The notes under the pieces: generated by a model | Database searches by the model: none | Seen by the model: the letters and a program-made list of their open reading frames with translations, nothing else | What the model was told of the DNA's origin: nothing | Source: Chitinophaga sp. YR573 | Lineage (GTDB): Bacteria > Bacteroidota > Bacteroidia > Chitinophagales > Chitinophagaceae | Assembly (NCBI RefSeq): GCF_900110995.1 | Contig: NZ_FOJF01000001.1 | Location: 3,384,803-3,448,802 of the forward strand | Length of the DNA stretch: 64,000 bases | Reading direction: 5' to 3' | Translations under genes and position numbers: made by a program | In this document: positions 16,522-25,939 of the stretch, in pieces | Position numbering within the stretch: the stretch's first letter is position 1 | How the letters are laid out: every line of letters begins with the position of its first letter

Positions 16522-17016
16522 CTATTTTATGTCATGGAAGAATGTAACATCTCCACTGGTGTATACCTGTACTACCAGACGTTTATTATCCTTTTTCAGC
16601 TCAACAAAATAACTGTCGGCAGCATCTGTCTGAAGCCCGAATAACTGAATGTCTGTAGCGTTTAATTCATTGTCATCATAGTTGATAACAGATTCTACAC
16701 TGTAATTTTTATAGTCCTGTTTGATGCGCGCTTGCGCATTGGCAGGCAGGTCGGAAAACTTAGCAACGGATGTTGTACCTACCAACTGAGAATGCGTATC
16801 ATAGAATGCTGTATAGCTTTTCCCATCTTCAATAAATGACACTTCATCAAAAAGAGAGGTTCTTCTCCATACGGCATTTGAAGTATTGTCAAAATCAACA
16901 GCAAACTGTTCTTTGGAGAAACTGCTTACTCCTTTGTCTGTTGATTTGTGACCTTTTGCTTCGGTGGTAACTGTTGCCAGAAAAATGGCGGCTGTTGTTA
17001 ATATGAAAGTTCTCAT
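16522..17016 (-). CDS. Secreted PepSY-like protein
   Basis: 164 residues with a signal peptide (MRTFILTTAAIFLATVTTEA, likely cleaved after TEA). The mature part has WRRTSLFDEVSFIEDGKSYTAFYDTHSQLVG and a second half DLPANAQARIKQDYKNYSV, typical of Bacteroidota PepSY-like (BLIP-type) proteins with two beta-sandwich-like repeats. Its role is unknown; the family is often periplasmic and inhibitor-like. Confidence 0.72.
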   Translation of the reverse strand: MRTFILTTAAIFLATVTTEAKGHKSTDKGVSSFSKEQFAVDFDNTSNAVWRRTSLFDEVSFIEDGKSYTAFYDTHSQLVGTTSVAKFSDLPANAQARIKQDYKNYSVESVINYDDNELNATDIQLFGLQTDAADSYFVELKKDNKRLVVQVYTSGDVTFFHDIK

Positions 17017-17174
17017 TTGTTTTAGTTTATGTAAGTATGACCGGCAGTTACCCGGTTATGTTTAATGGTTGTATAACATTTAACAGTTCTTATATAAACG
17101 CTGAAATTCTATATCCCTTCGTCATGATATAATGGCTTCCCTCTCCGTACTATTCAGGACTTATACAAATTAAG

Positions 17175-17208
17175 AGTGTCTTAGGGGACAACTCTCCCCT
17201 AAGACACT
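17175..17208. repeat. Perfect 14-bp inverted repeat
   Basis: Arms AGTGTCTTAGGGGA and TCCCCTAAGACACT with loop CAACTC. It lies between divergent genes, where a terminator is not expected, and has no T-run. Possible operator, RNA leader structure or dispersed palindromic element. Confidence 0.6.
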
Positions 17209-17304
17209 AGCTTGTCTCCCGGGAGGGGTTAATAAATCGAACTGATGCACTACCTTATAAAGATTGTTTTCAGAGATTTCAGGGAAAAATGTATCTTAAA
17301 CGAT

Positions 17305-18084
17305 ATGTTGTTAAATGTGTCCTGCTCACTTGAATTTTCTTCAGAAACCACCGTACCAAGTATTTTCATGTTGCATCCTCAAAGCGGGAATGCGCAATTT
17401 GTTGTAAGGAATGAATTGTTAACAACACCCTACACACCTGTAATTGAATTTCCAGATATATATCGCAATTTATGCCAGCGTATTATCATCCCTGCCGGTT
17501 CATTCAAAGTGGAAAGTCGTGCCCTGGTAGATTGTTCCGATACTATTGATGTAAATATGTACGCCTCCTGGATCCCCATGCCGGAACTACCGGATCATGT
17601 ACTGCAGTTCCTTTTACCAAGCCGTTATTGTGAGTCGGATAAATTTGCAGACCTCGCTATAAAACTCACGGAAGGATGTGCGCCGGGTTATCAGCAGGTA
17701 GATGCTATCTGTAAATGGATTAATGGAAGTATCCGGTATGAATACGGAACTACAAACAGCTCCACCTCTGCTGCGGATGTATTGGCCACTAAAGTAGGCG
17801 TATGCCGGGATTTTACTCATTTAGGGATCACCTTATGCCGTGGCCTGGATATCCCTGCCCGTATGGTAGCAGGATATCTGTACGACCTGAAACCAATGGA
17901 CCTGCACGCCTGGTTTGAAGCCTACATAGGTGGACGATGGTACTGTTTTGATGCTACCCAGCGGGAACCTAAAGGCGGAAGGATAGTATTAGCTTACGGT
18001 CGGGATGCCGCAGACGTGGCTTTTGTAAGCCATTTCGGAAATGCAGTACTAAAAGAAATGATTGTAAATGTTCAATCGGCTTAA
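17305..18084 (+). CDS. Transglutaminase-like (cysteine protease fold) protein
   Basis: 259 residues from ATG at 17305 (MLLNVSCSLEF), which fits the usual start of the family's N-terminal beta domain. An upstream ATG at 17245 would add 20 residues. The core holds the Cys-His-Asp triad: GVCRDFTHLGI with the nucleophilic Cys, DLHAWFEAYI with the His, and FDATQ with the Asp. Related bacterial proteins are peptidases or cross-linking enzymes of unknown substrate. No signal peptide is visible, so it is probably cytoplasmic. A strong hairpin lies upstream at 17175-17208. Confidence 0.85.
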   Translation: MLLNVSCSLEFSSETTVPSIFMLHPQSGNAQFVVRNELLTTPYTPVIEFPDIYRNLCQRIIIPAGSFKVESRALVDCSDTIDVNMYASWIPMPELPDHVLQFLLPSRYCESDKFADLAIKLTEGCAPGYQQVDAICKWINGSIRYEYGTTNSSTSAADVLATKVGVCRDFTHLGITLCRGLDIPARMVAGYLYDLKPMDLHAWFEAYIGGRWYCFDATQREPKGGRIVLAYGRDAADVAFVSHFGNAVLKEMIVNVQSA

Positions 18085-18187
18085 AATCAATAAATTACAT
18101 ACTTAAAGATAATATATCCCTGATTTCAGCTATACCCCAGCCTGCTGAAATACTCTACTTTTGTTCTCGAATTAAGGAATACTGTAG

Positions 18188-18598
18188 ATGAAACAAAAAC
18201 CGTCATTCGCATTTATCGCAACATCTTGGGTCGCATTGTTTATTGGGATAGCAGGTTATATTATCGGACTCTGGAATGCTCAGATGCAGCTGAATGAGAA
18301 AGGTTACTACTTTACAATACTGATGTATGGATTATTTGCAGGCGTCTCTGTACAGAAATGTGTGAGAGACAGGCTGGAAGGAATACCTGTTACTGATATC
18401 TATTATGGAATCAGCTGGGTGTCTACCATACTAACATTGGTATTATTAGCAGTAGGATTGTGGAACGCTACATTATTACCAAGCGAAAAAGGTTTCTACG
18501 CATTTGCTTTCCTGTTAAGCATTTTTGGAGCCATCAGTGTACAGAAAAATACCCGTGACAGCCAGGCGGCGAAAGTTACGGACAATATAAATAATTGA
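18188..18598 (+). CDS. YiaA/YiaB family inner-membrane protein
   Basis: 136 residues, two tandem repeats of the YiaAB unit. Each has two membrane helices: [28 protein letters not shown] with [10 protein letters not shown], then a second copy with [17 protein letters not shown] and ISVQKNTRD. The repeated GLWNA...EKGFY and VQK.RD motifs are clear. Function unknown. Confidence 0.85.
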   Translation: MKQKPSFAFIATSWVALFIGIAGYIIGLWNAQMQLNEKGYYFTILMYGLFAGVSVQKCVRDRLEGIPVTDIYYGISWVSTILTLVLLAVGLWNATLLPSEKGFYAFAFLLSIFGAISVQKNTRDSQAAKVTDNINN

Positions 18599-18740
18599 TA
18601 TATAGTAGATTGTCATTTCTGTAGTTGTTTTGTAGTCATCCGTTTTTTAACCCGTAGTTCATCTGTAGTAGTGGGGAAATAGCAAGAGAGATTTTGGGAC
18701 GATACTTTTGCTGACATATTCTTAACACAAAAAAATATTC

Positions 18741-19073
18741 ATGAAGAACAAAACGCTGGCAATCGTAGCCTACATCACATTAATCGGCTGGGTAATAGCA
18801 TACCTGCAGTATAAGAATCAGGCAGAGAAGAGCCCATTGGTTCGTTATCATCTTACTCAGGCACTAGGTATTTTCATTTTCGCTATTGCCTTGAATATTG
18901 TAATTGCTATTATAGCCTCTATTATCCCTTCGCTAGGTACTATTTTATCAATAGCCGGCCTTCTTCCATTGATACTGCTGATTTTTGGTATTATCTCTGC
19001 TTCAAACGAAGCATTGAGCCCCGTTCCTGGAATTGGAAAATTGTTTGAAAACAAGTTCAGCTTTTTGAACTAG
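18741..19073 (+). CDS. Small DUF4870/Tic20-like membrane protein
   Basis: 110 residues with about three hydrophobic segments: AIVAYITLIGWVIAYL near 7-22, GIFIFAIALNIVIAIIASII near 43-62 and TILSIAGLLPLILLIFGII near 67-85. KSPLVRYHLTQAL before the second helix and a GIGKLFENKF tail are typical of the DUF4870-type proteins. Function unknown. Ends before a terminator shared with the fusion gene that follows on the other strand. Confidence 0.78.
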   Translation: MKNKTLAIVAYITLIGWVIAYLQYKNQAEKSPLVRYHLTQALGIFIFAIALNIVIAIIASIIPSLGTILSIAGLLPLILLIFGIISASNEALSPVPGIGKLFENKFSFLN

Positions 19074-19130
19074 ATCCCAACCGGTGCTGACCACACTGTT
19101 ATAATATAATTAAACCTGTCTTTATTGAAT

Positions 19131-19169
19131 GAGGCTATCTTCGAACCAGAGATAGCCTCTCTTGTTTTT
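19131..19169 (+). terminator. Intrinsic terminator
   Basis: GAGGCTATCT pairs with AGATAGCCTC around a 9-base loop; TCTTGTTTTT follows. Confidence 0.8.
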
Positions 19170-19170
19170 G

Positions 19171-21129
19171 TCAGTCTTCTTTGTAAATATGAATCTCAAT
19201 TTTTCCATCAGCAGTCACTGTACCCCGGTACATACCATCTGTATTAAACGGTAAGGCTGCATTACCGTCTTTATCCAGGGCTATCAATCCTCCGTCACCT
19301 CCCATCGCATCTACTTTGGCAATCACCGTTTTTCCCGCTTCTTCTACTGATAAACCCTTATAGGCAATCAGTGCAGAAAGATCATAAGCTACTACATTGC
19401 GGATGTAGAATTCACCCCAACCAGTACAGGAAACAGCTACCGTTTTATTGTTGGCATAAGTACCGGCTCCAATGATAGGAGAGTCGCCGATACGGCCGTA
19501 TTTTTTATTAGTCATACCGCCGGTAGAAGTAGCCGCGGCCAGGTTGCCCGCTTTATCAAGGGCAACAGCTCCTACAGTCCCGAATTTATTGTCGTGGTTT
19601 TCTATGCCTAATTTACCGGCAGGCTGATAGCTGTGGTCCAGTTTACTCTTCATGGAGTCTTCTTTTAATGCCTGCTGTAAACCGTCCCAACGCTCTTTTG
19701 TCCAGAAGTATTTAGGATCAACGATTTCGATACCGGCGTCTTTGGCAAACTGTTCCGCACCCGGACCCGTCATCATCACATGTTCTGATTTCTCCATCAC
19801 CGCCCTGGCAGCGCTGATGGGATTTTTAATATTGGTTACACCTGCAACAGCGCCTGCTTCCAGGGTTTTTCCATTCATAATAGCGGCATCCATTTCATTC
19901 CTGCCATCGTGAGTGAATACCGCGCCTTTGCCTGCATTAAACAGGGGGCAGTCTTCCAGTACACGAATGGTAGCTTCTACAGCATCTATGCTGCTCTTGC
20001 CTGCCTGAATAGCCTGATAACCTGTGGTTAACGCTTCTTTAAGGGCGGCCCTGTAGGCCGCTTCCTTTTCAGGCGTCATATTCTTTTTAAGGATAGTACC
20101 CGCGCCACCGTGGATGACCATCACGTATTTCTCCTTTGGTAACATATTGTCACTTTTTACAAGTCGTCCGTTATCCACATACCACCAGTTCCATGTACCG
20201 CCCTGCGCTTTGGCCTTATCAAAGTGAGCCACATCAAAATGACCACCCGCGGGCAGTTCATATACCTGCAATGCTTTCTGATGTAAGTTCCATTCTAAGG
20301 GCTGACCGGCAACACAACGTTCCGGGGCGGCAGTCGTATAAATAAAACAGGCTTTACTTTGCCCCATCACAGTAGCCACACCTTTGGTATCTATACAAAC
20401 GGCTGTCTGCTCGTCCACTGCAATACCTTTGGCAAAGAGGTGCCAGTCTTTTGCAATACGTGCCAGGAAGGAGGCATGCCTGCCTTCCCGTCCACGGGCC
20501 AGGAAATGCTGGTCTGTGAGTACGTTTTGCAGATAGGGAGGATGCAGGAAGTCGTTATTATGCAAAGTAACCAAAGGATCGTAAGGATTCGCCAGCGTTT
20601 CTATAGAAACGGCACTGCCACCTTCTCCACTGTAATAAAGGCCGCTAAGGATAGCACAGCCGGCACTGGTGCCGCCTACAGGAGCCTTCTTTACATTCAG
20701 CAGGTAATTGATAGCAGCATCTGTTTTAGTCCCTTTCCAGTAGCGAAGATAGTTCGACTGATCCCCACCGGCAATGAACAGCATTTCCGCATGACGGATA
20801 ATATTCGCAACGGTATCATTATTCGCAAGATCCCGGCTATCTATTTTCAGCGTTTCTATCGAGTTGGATTTCCCCAGTTCATCAATGTAACTGTTATAAG
20901 AATCAGTGCCGGTAGCCCGTAAAATGACCACATCACCTCCACCACTTCTTTCCAGCATCCATTTAAAAGCATCATCCACACTGGTGCTTCCTCCCATTAA
21001 CACAACACCTCCTTTTACAGGCGTCTGTATATCAGCGGTATCACCTATAATACCCACAGAAGCTGGTCTGTGTTGTGCATGCAAACAGGAGCAAAGTAAA
21101 AGTAAGCAGGTAACAAATCTTACAATCAT
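19171..21129 (-). CDS. Cyanophycinase fused to isoaspartyl peptidase/L-asparaginase, secreted
   Basis: 652 residues. A signal sequence (about 1-19, LLLLCSCLHAQ) is followed by an S51 peptidase domain (about 35-300) with GGDQ at 121-124, the nucleophile-elbow GGTSAG with Ser155, TDQHFLARGREGR near 205-217 and GIAVDEQTA near 235-243, all features of cyanophycinases. From about 335 an Ntn-hydrolase of the T2 family begins: VIHGGAGT near 338-345, and the autoprocessing/catalytic Thr518 in FGTVGAVA, with GDSPIIGAGTYA after it. Domain 1 would cut cyanophycin to beta-Asp-Arg, and domain 2 would split that dipeptide to Asp and Arg. It is the last gene of a SusC/SusD locus, 4 bases after susD. Confidence 0.88.
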   Translation of the reverse strand: MIVRFVTCLLLLCSCLHAQHRPASVGIIGDTADIQTPVKGGVVLMGGSTSVDDAFKWMLERSGGGDVVILRATGTDSYNSYIDELGKSNSIETLKIDSRDLANNDTVANIIRHAEMLFIAGGDQSNYLRYWKGTKTDAAINYLLNVKKAPVGGTSAGCAILSGLYYSGEGGSAVSIETLANPYDPLVTLHNNDFLHPPYLQNVLTDQHFLARGREGRHASFLARIAKDWHLFAKGIAVDEQTAVCIDTKGVATVMGQSKACFIYTTAAPERCVAGQPLEWNLHQKALQVYELPAGGHFDVAHFDKAKAQGGTWNWWYVDNGRLVKSDNMLPKEKYVMVIHGGAGTILKKNMTPEKEAAYRAALKEALTTGYQAIQAGKSSIDAVEATIRVLEDCPLFNAGKGAVFTHDGRNEMDAAIMNGKTLEAGAVAGVTNIKNPISAARAVMEKSEHVMMTGPGAEQFAKDAGIEIVDPKYFWTKERWDGLQQALKEDSMKSKLDHSYQPAGKLGIENHDNKFGTVGAVALDKAGNLAAATSTGGMTNKKYGRIGDSPIIGAGTYANNKTVAVSCTGWGEFYIRNVVAYDLSALIAYKGLSVEEAGKTVIAKVDAMGGDGGLIALDKDGNAALPFNTDGMYRGTVTADGKIEIHIYKED

Positions 21130-21133
21130 ATAA

Positions 21134-22531
21134 TTAGTAGTTACTGTTTTGACTCATATTCTTATTCGCCAGGATCTCTGCATCCGGGATAGGAAATGTA
21201 TACCGGGTATCTGTAGATTTTAACAGGATAGCTCCCAATGCATTCACTGCATCCGCTGGTATACGGCTTACCGGTAAATCCCTTCTGCGCAGGTCGAAGA
21301 AACGATGTCCTTCAAAAGCCAGTTCTTTAAAACGTTCTGCATATACCGCCCTTATTAAAGTATCCTTGCCTGAGAATGTTTCCGGTGTATAACCATAAAT
21401 ACGTGCGGCACGTAATTCGTTGAGAGCATCAGCCCCGGCAGAAGGATCATCGTTTTCTGCCAGTGCTTCTGCCAGTATAAGGTACATCTCTCCGGTACGG
21501 AAAGGGATCATGTCTGCCAGGTTGGGCGTGTTCTCAACATCGCCTTCATATTTACGTACAATATAAGGAGCATTGTCTCCTCCTGCATCCGGACTCTCAC
21601 GGATATAAGCAGAAAACCTTATGTCATTGTCTTTGTCAAATGTAGATAATAAAGCAAAAGAAGGTACATACAGGATAAATCCCCTGGTATCATAATAAAT
21701 ATCACCAGCCAGGTCTTCGTCAGTAGCTGTGCGGGATAGGCGCCATAATACTTCTGCATTGTTTTTAGCAGGAGTCCATATAGCTGGGAAGACGGTACTG
21801 TCTGCCAGTGGCTCTGCAGCAATTACTTCTCTGGCATAAGCAGCTGCATTCGCCCAGTCTTTTGCATAAAGAGCAGTTCTTGCCTGTATGGCAATCACCG
21901 TATTCAGTGTAATACGGGTTTTATCATCAAAAGAAGCCGGGATTAATGCCCTGGCAGCAGTCAGGTCTGCATTGATTTTAGTGATCACATCTCCGAATTT
22001 ATCCCTGGAAGGATAACTGATTTTGGACTCGCTCATGAAAGGAACTCCTTTTGCGGCAGGATCATATTTATCTGCGAAGTAACGCAGTAATTCAAGATGG
22101 CAATAAGCTCTTAATGCTAATAACTCTCCTTTGTATTGATCACGCAAAGCTTCATCAGCTGTTGAGATTTTTATCTTATCTGCCGCAGCAAGCACCCTGT
22201 TTAAACGGTCTATCGTTATGTAAAATTCTCCCCATGCATCTGTAATAGTAGTGCTGCTGGGATCGTACTGCCAGCGGTAGGTAGATACATATTTACCGGT
22301 AGAATTATCAGAAGGAAGCATACATTCATCAGATACCAGTGATGAAGCACGGATAGTCGTAGACGTAAGTGCCGCATATGCACCTATTAACCCTTCATTC
22401 AGATCTCCGATTTTCTGATAAGCTTTTTCTGCATCAATAGTATCAGAAGGTTGAAGATCCAGTTTTTTGTTACAAGCCATTGTGAAGATGGAGAGCAACA
22501 GTATAATGGTAATATTTTTCATGTTCATCAT
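21134..22531 (-). CDS. SusD/RagB family outer-membrane lipoprotein
   Basis: 465 residues with a lipoprotein signal (ending FTMAC, Cys20) and the mature start NKKLDLQPSDTIDAEKAY. The TPR-like helical scaffold is typical: YCHLELLRYFADKYDP and RTGEMYLILAEALAE near the C-terminus, then FKELAFEGHRFFDLRR, the usual SusD ending. It would cap the SusC barrel and bind the ligand at the cell surface. Three bases separate the SusC stop from its start. The adjoining enzyme suggests a peptide ligand, not a glycan. Confidence 0.92.
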   Translation of the reverse strand: MMNMKNITIILLLSIFTMACNKKLDLQPSDTIDAEKAYQKIGDLNEGLIGAYAALTSTTIRASSLVSDECMLPSDNSTGKYVSTYRWQYDPSSTTITDAWGEFYITIDRLNRVLAAADKIKISTADEALRDQYKGELLALRAYCHLELLRYFADKYDPAAKGVPFMSESKISYPSRDKFGDVITKINADLTAARALIPASFDDKTRITLNTVIAIQARTALYAKDWANAAAYAREVIAAEPLADSTVFPAIWTPAKNNAEVLWRLSRTATDEDLAGDIYYDTRGFILYVPSFALLSTFDKDNDIRFSAYIRESPDAGGDNAPYIVRKYEGDVENTPNLADMIPFRTGEMYLILAEALAENDDPSAGADALNELRAARIYGYTPETFSGKDTLIRAVYAERFKELAFEGHRFFDLRRRDLPVSRIPADAVNALGAILLKSTDTRYTFPIPDAEILANKNMSQNSNY

Positions 22532-22534
22532 CGA

Positions 22535-25500
22535 TTAAAAGTTAACATTCAAACCAGCGGTATATGTTCTTGCACTTGGGTAGTCAAACTCTGCTTCCCC
22601 ATTATTATCCTCAGGATCAAATCCCCGCCATTTCGTCCATGTATGCAGGTTTTGCGCCTGTACAAAGATGTGAATGCCTTTGATGTATTTTAATTTGAAG
22701 GGTACATTATAACCCAGGTTTACATTTCTTAAACGGATATAAGAGGCATTTTGAATATCACGGGAAGTGAAGTTTCTTTCTGCATCATACCTTGGCAGGA
22801 TAGCGTTGTCGCCCGGTTTCTTCCAGCGATTGTACAGCATACGTGTAGTCTGATTGCTGGTAGTGAAGCTGGGATTCTCGTTATAATAATCTTCATTATT
22901 GTAACGGTTTGTTTTATCCGCATAAGTAAATAATGCAGTGAGATAAATACCTTTCCATTTAAATCCTGTATTAAATCCTCCTGTGATAACAGGAATATAG
23001 GTACCAAATTCGGCTACACTTAAAGTAGAGAAATTATAATCCGTAGTGATTTTACCATCGCGGGTATAATACTGAGGATCTCCATTGGCAGGGTTTACAC
23101 CTGCCCATTTAGGTGCATAGTGCGAACCATAAGGATGACCCACCATTACAATCTCTGTCGTATTCTGTTCAAACTGACCAGCAGTCCCCAGGTCTGTAAT
23201 GACATTTTTATTATAAGCGATGTTGAAGCCCAGGCTCCAGGTAAAGTCTCCCACTTTTAATACGTCTGCCTGTACATCAGCTTCAATACCTCTGTTGCGC
23301 ATAGCGCCTGTATTTAAGAGCAATTCACTGAATCCGGAAGTGAGCGATAAAGGCTGTTCCAGGAACAGATTGCTGGTGACTTTATTATATACATCTGTAA
23401 CGATACGCACCCTGTTATTCCAGATGGCCAGATCAAATCCGGCATTGAATTCTTTTGCATATTCCCAGTCGTACTTTGCATAACCTGGTGCCGAAGGTGC
23501 GATACCACTGTTACCATTATACGATACGTTATTAAAAGTAGCAGCATAACCATATGCTGTACTGAACGGACTGGCAGTCGTCCCATAACTTACGCGAAAA
23601 CGCAGGTCATTAATGAAGGAAACATCTGATAAGAAAGATTCTTTCTTCGCTTCCCATCCTAAACCGGCAGAGTAGAACCCATGCCAGCGGTTAGTAGCAG
23701 GAACAGTAGATGATCCGTCATAACGATAGCTGGCATTTAATGTATACTTACCATCCAATGTATAACGTCCAACACCGATGTAAGAAACAAGCGCACGTTT
23801 TTCTCTTCCACCACCCAGGGTAGCACTATAAGCATTGTCTGCGGAACCCGGTGTAATAGCAGCAGGAGATTCTCCTATTTTACCATTCAATCCATATCCT
23901 TCATAGTTGAAGTATTTATAATTATTCTGAGAGAATTCATAATAAGCAGATACTTCAATATCATGACGCTGTGCGATCATCTTCGCCCAGGTAATTCCTG
24001 AAGTAGAGATCAGTCCTATGTTCCTGTCCAGTCCTTCTCCAAAGCTACCTTTGGTACCATTGTCTACCGTAGAACCGGAATAAGAATCAGGATTGATATA
24101 ACGCTGATCTGTAGTCTCCCGGAAGTCTATACCCAAACGGGTTTTCGCCACGAATCCACTACCGATGGCATAGTTGAGAGAAGAACTGAGGATACCTTTT
24201 ATTTGGTTACTGGTGCGGGTCCTGTTTTGCATTCCTTCCAGTGCAATAGCGCCTTCCTGATCCCCGAAAGCATTATACTGAGAGGCATTGTCCGGTAAGA
24301 TCATCGTCCCGTCAGCTGCATAAGGGTATTCGTATGGCAATGCATACATCGTAGCAGCTAAAGGATTATTGATCTTACTGGAGCCTTCTCTTTCTATAAA
24401 GCTGGAATTGGCATAGCCCAGGCCCAGGTTTACATTGGCGGTTAATTTGCCTGCGGTGAAATCCAGGTTGTTCTTGAGAGTATATCTTTCAAGCCCTGAA
24501 CGCAGTACAATCCCATCCTGTTTGTAATAGTTAATAGAAGTATAAAAACGAACATTTTCATTACCACCGCTGGCGCTTACCTGCTGTTCCATGAACTTGC
24601 CGGTACGCAGGAGAAGATCGCGCCAGTTGGCATTAATATGACTGATACTATCCAGTCTTGTATCATAAATATGTTGTTCTGCGGATGATAATGCCGCATA
24701 ATCAGGGTTCTTTTTTGAATAGGCCCAGCCGGCGCCTAATGTCTCTCCATAGGTTTCACCTATCTCTTCTTCAAACTGCAAACGCTCTTTTGTATTCATC
24801 ATAGGCGTACGGGAAGAGGTCATTTGGGAGATACCGTACTGCGATTTATATTCTACAGTAAGTTTTCCGCTTTTACCTTTTTTAGTAGTGATTACCAATA
24901 CGCCATTGGCGCCTCTTGAACCATACAAGGCTTTGGAAGAAGCATCTTTTAATACCGTGACAGATTCAATATCAGAAGGATTGATCGCCTGCAGATAATT
25001 GGATTCTACAGGAACTCCATCTACCACGTATAAAAGAGAAGAATTACCGTTGATAGTTCCCACACCTCTCAGCACTACGCTGGCACTGGTACCAGGCTGA
25101 CCGGAGCCGGATGATACTACCAGTCCGGGTACACGTCCCTGCAATACCTGGTCGAACGTAGCCATTGGCACCTGACTGATTTTATCAGATCCTACCACCG
25201 CGGTAGCGCTGGCAGATTTATCACGGGTATAATTAGTATAACCGGTGATAGTGACACTATTCAGCGTTTGAACATCTATCTGTAAAGTAATATTGATGAT
25301 CTTTCTATCACTGATAGATACCTGTTGTCTGGAATATCCTATCAGAGAAAATTCGAGGGTAGTAGCCCCTTCAGGAGCTTGTATTACATACTGGCCATTG
25401 ATATCTGTAAGGGCGCCTTTACTACCGGCTCTTACAGTTACACCGGGCAGGGGCAGGTTATCTGCACCACTTACCTTTCCTCTTATTTCATGATCACCTT

Positions 25501-25864
25501 CCCGGGCATAGATCACCACCAGGCCATCTTCTTTAATGGCATAGTGCAGATTGGTAGATGCAAATGCTTTGTCCAGTACCGTTTCTAAAGGCAGGGCATT
25601 CGCGGTAATGGTGATCTTACTGTTGGCCGGCAGGGTTTCATTGTGATATACAAACCGGTAGCTGGTTTGTTTTTCCACTGCTTTCAGTAATTGCAGAATA
25701 CTTGTCTCTTTTAGTTGCAGACTAATTTTTTCCTGGGCATAGCTTTTGGCATATACCTGCATACAAGTCAGAAAAAAGAGCAGGGTGGCTAGTTTCATCG
25801 TTAATAGTAATTGACTGGGCATAAGGGCATGAACCTTCCTGCCCCAAAACACAATTTTTCGCAT
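22535..25864 (-). CDS. SusC/RagA family TonB-dependent outer-membrane transporter with STN domain
   Basis: 1109 residues. An N-terminal signal region is followed by an STN domain (about 45-120: LLKAVEKQTSYRFVYHN), a carboxypeptidase-regulatory-like beta domain (about 125-205: EIRGKVSGADNLPLPGVTVR), a plug (about 215-330: LQGRVPGLVVSSGSGQPG, GANGVLVITTKKGK) and a long beta-barrel ending YTAGLNVNF. The STN domain marks it as a transducing transporter that signals to the FecR/sigma pair upstream. Start M1 is uncertain; Met23 (MKLATLLFF) is an alternative. Confidence 0.93.
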   Translation of the reverse strand: MRKIVFWGRKVHALMPSQLLLTMKLATLLFFLTCMQVYAKSYAQEKISLQLKETSILQLLKAVEKQTSYRFVYHNETLPANSKITITANALPLETVLDKAFASTNLHYAIKEDGLVVIYAREGDHEIRGKVSGADNLPLPGVTVRAGSKGALTDINGQYVIQAPEGATTLEFSLIGYSRQQVSISDRKIINITLQIDVQTLNSVTITGYTNYTRDKSASATAVVGSDKISQVPMATFDQVLQGRVPGLVVSSGSGQPGTSASVVLRGVGTINGNSSLLYVVDGVPVESNYLQAINPSDIESVTVLKDASSKALYGSRGANGVLVITTKKGKSGKLTVEYKSQYGISQMTSSRTPMMNTKERLQFEEEIGETYGETLGAGWAYSKKNPDYAALSSAEQHIYDTRLDSISHINANWRDLLLRTGKFMEQQVSASGGNENVRFYTSINYYKQDGIVLRSGLERYTLKNNLDFTAGKLTANVNLGLGYANSSFIEREGSSKINNPLAATMYALPYEYPYAADGTMILPDNASQYNAFGDQEGAIALEGMQNRTRTSNQIKGILSSSLNYAIGSGFVAKTRLGIDFRETTDQRYINPDSYSGSTVDNGTKGSFGEGLDRNIGLISTSGITWAKMIAQRHDIEVSAYYEFSQNNYKYFNYEGYGLNGKIGESPAAITPGSADNAYSATLGGGREKRALVSYIGVGRYTLDGKYTLNASYRYDGSSTVPATNRWHGFYSAGLGWEAKKESFLSDVSFINDLRFRVSYGTTASPFSTAYGYAATFNNVSYNGNSGIAPSAPGYAKYDWEYAKEFNAGFDLAIWNNRVRIVTDVYNKVTSNLFLEQPLSLTSGFSELLLNTGAMRNRGIEADVQADVLKVGDFTWSLGFNIAYNKNVITDLGTAGQFEQNTTEIVMVGHPYGSHYAPKWAGVNPANGDPQYYTRDGKITTDYNFSTLSVAEFGTYIPVITGGFNTGFKWKGIYLTALFTYADKTNRYNNEDYYNENPSFTTSNQTTRMLYNRWKKPGDNAILPRYDAERNFTSRDIQNASYIRLRNVNLGYNVPFKLKYIKGIHIFVQAQNLHTWTKWRGFDPEDNNGEAEFDYPSARTYTAGLNVNF

Positions 25865-25939
25865 AATTTTGGTTGGGTTTGTTAGTGATTTGGCGAACCT
25901 AAAAATCGGGGGGAGGTGTTCGTAGCACTTCCCCTCTCT

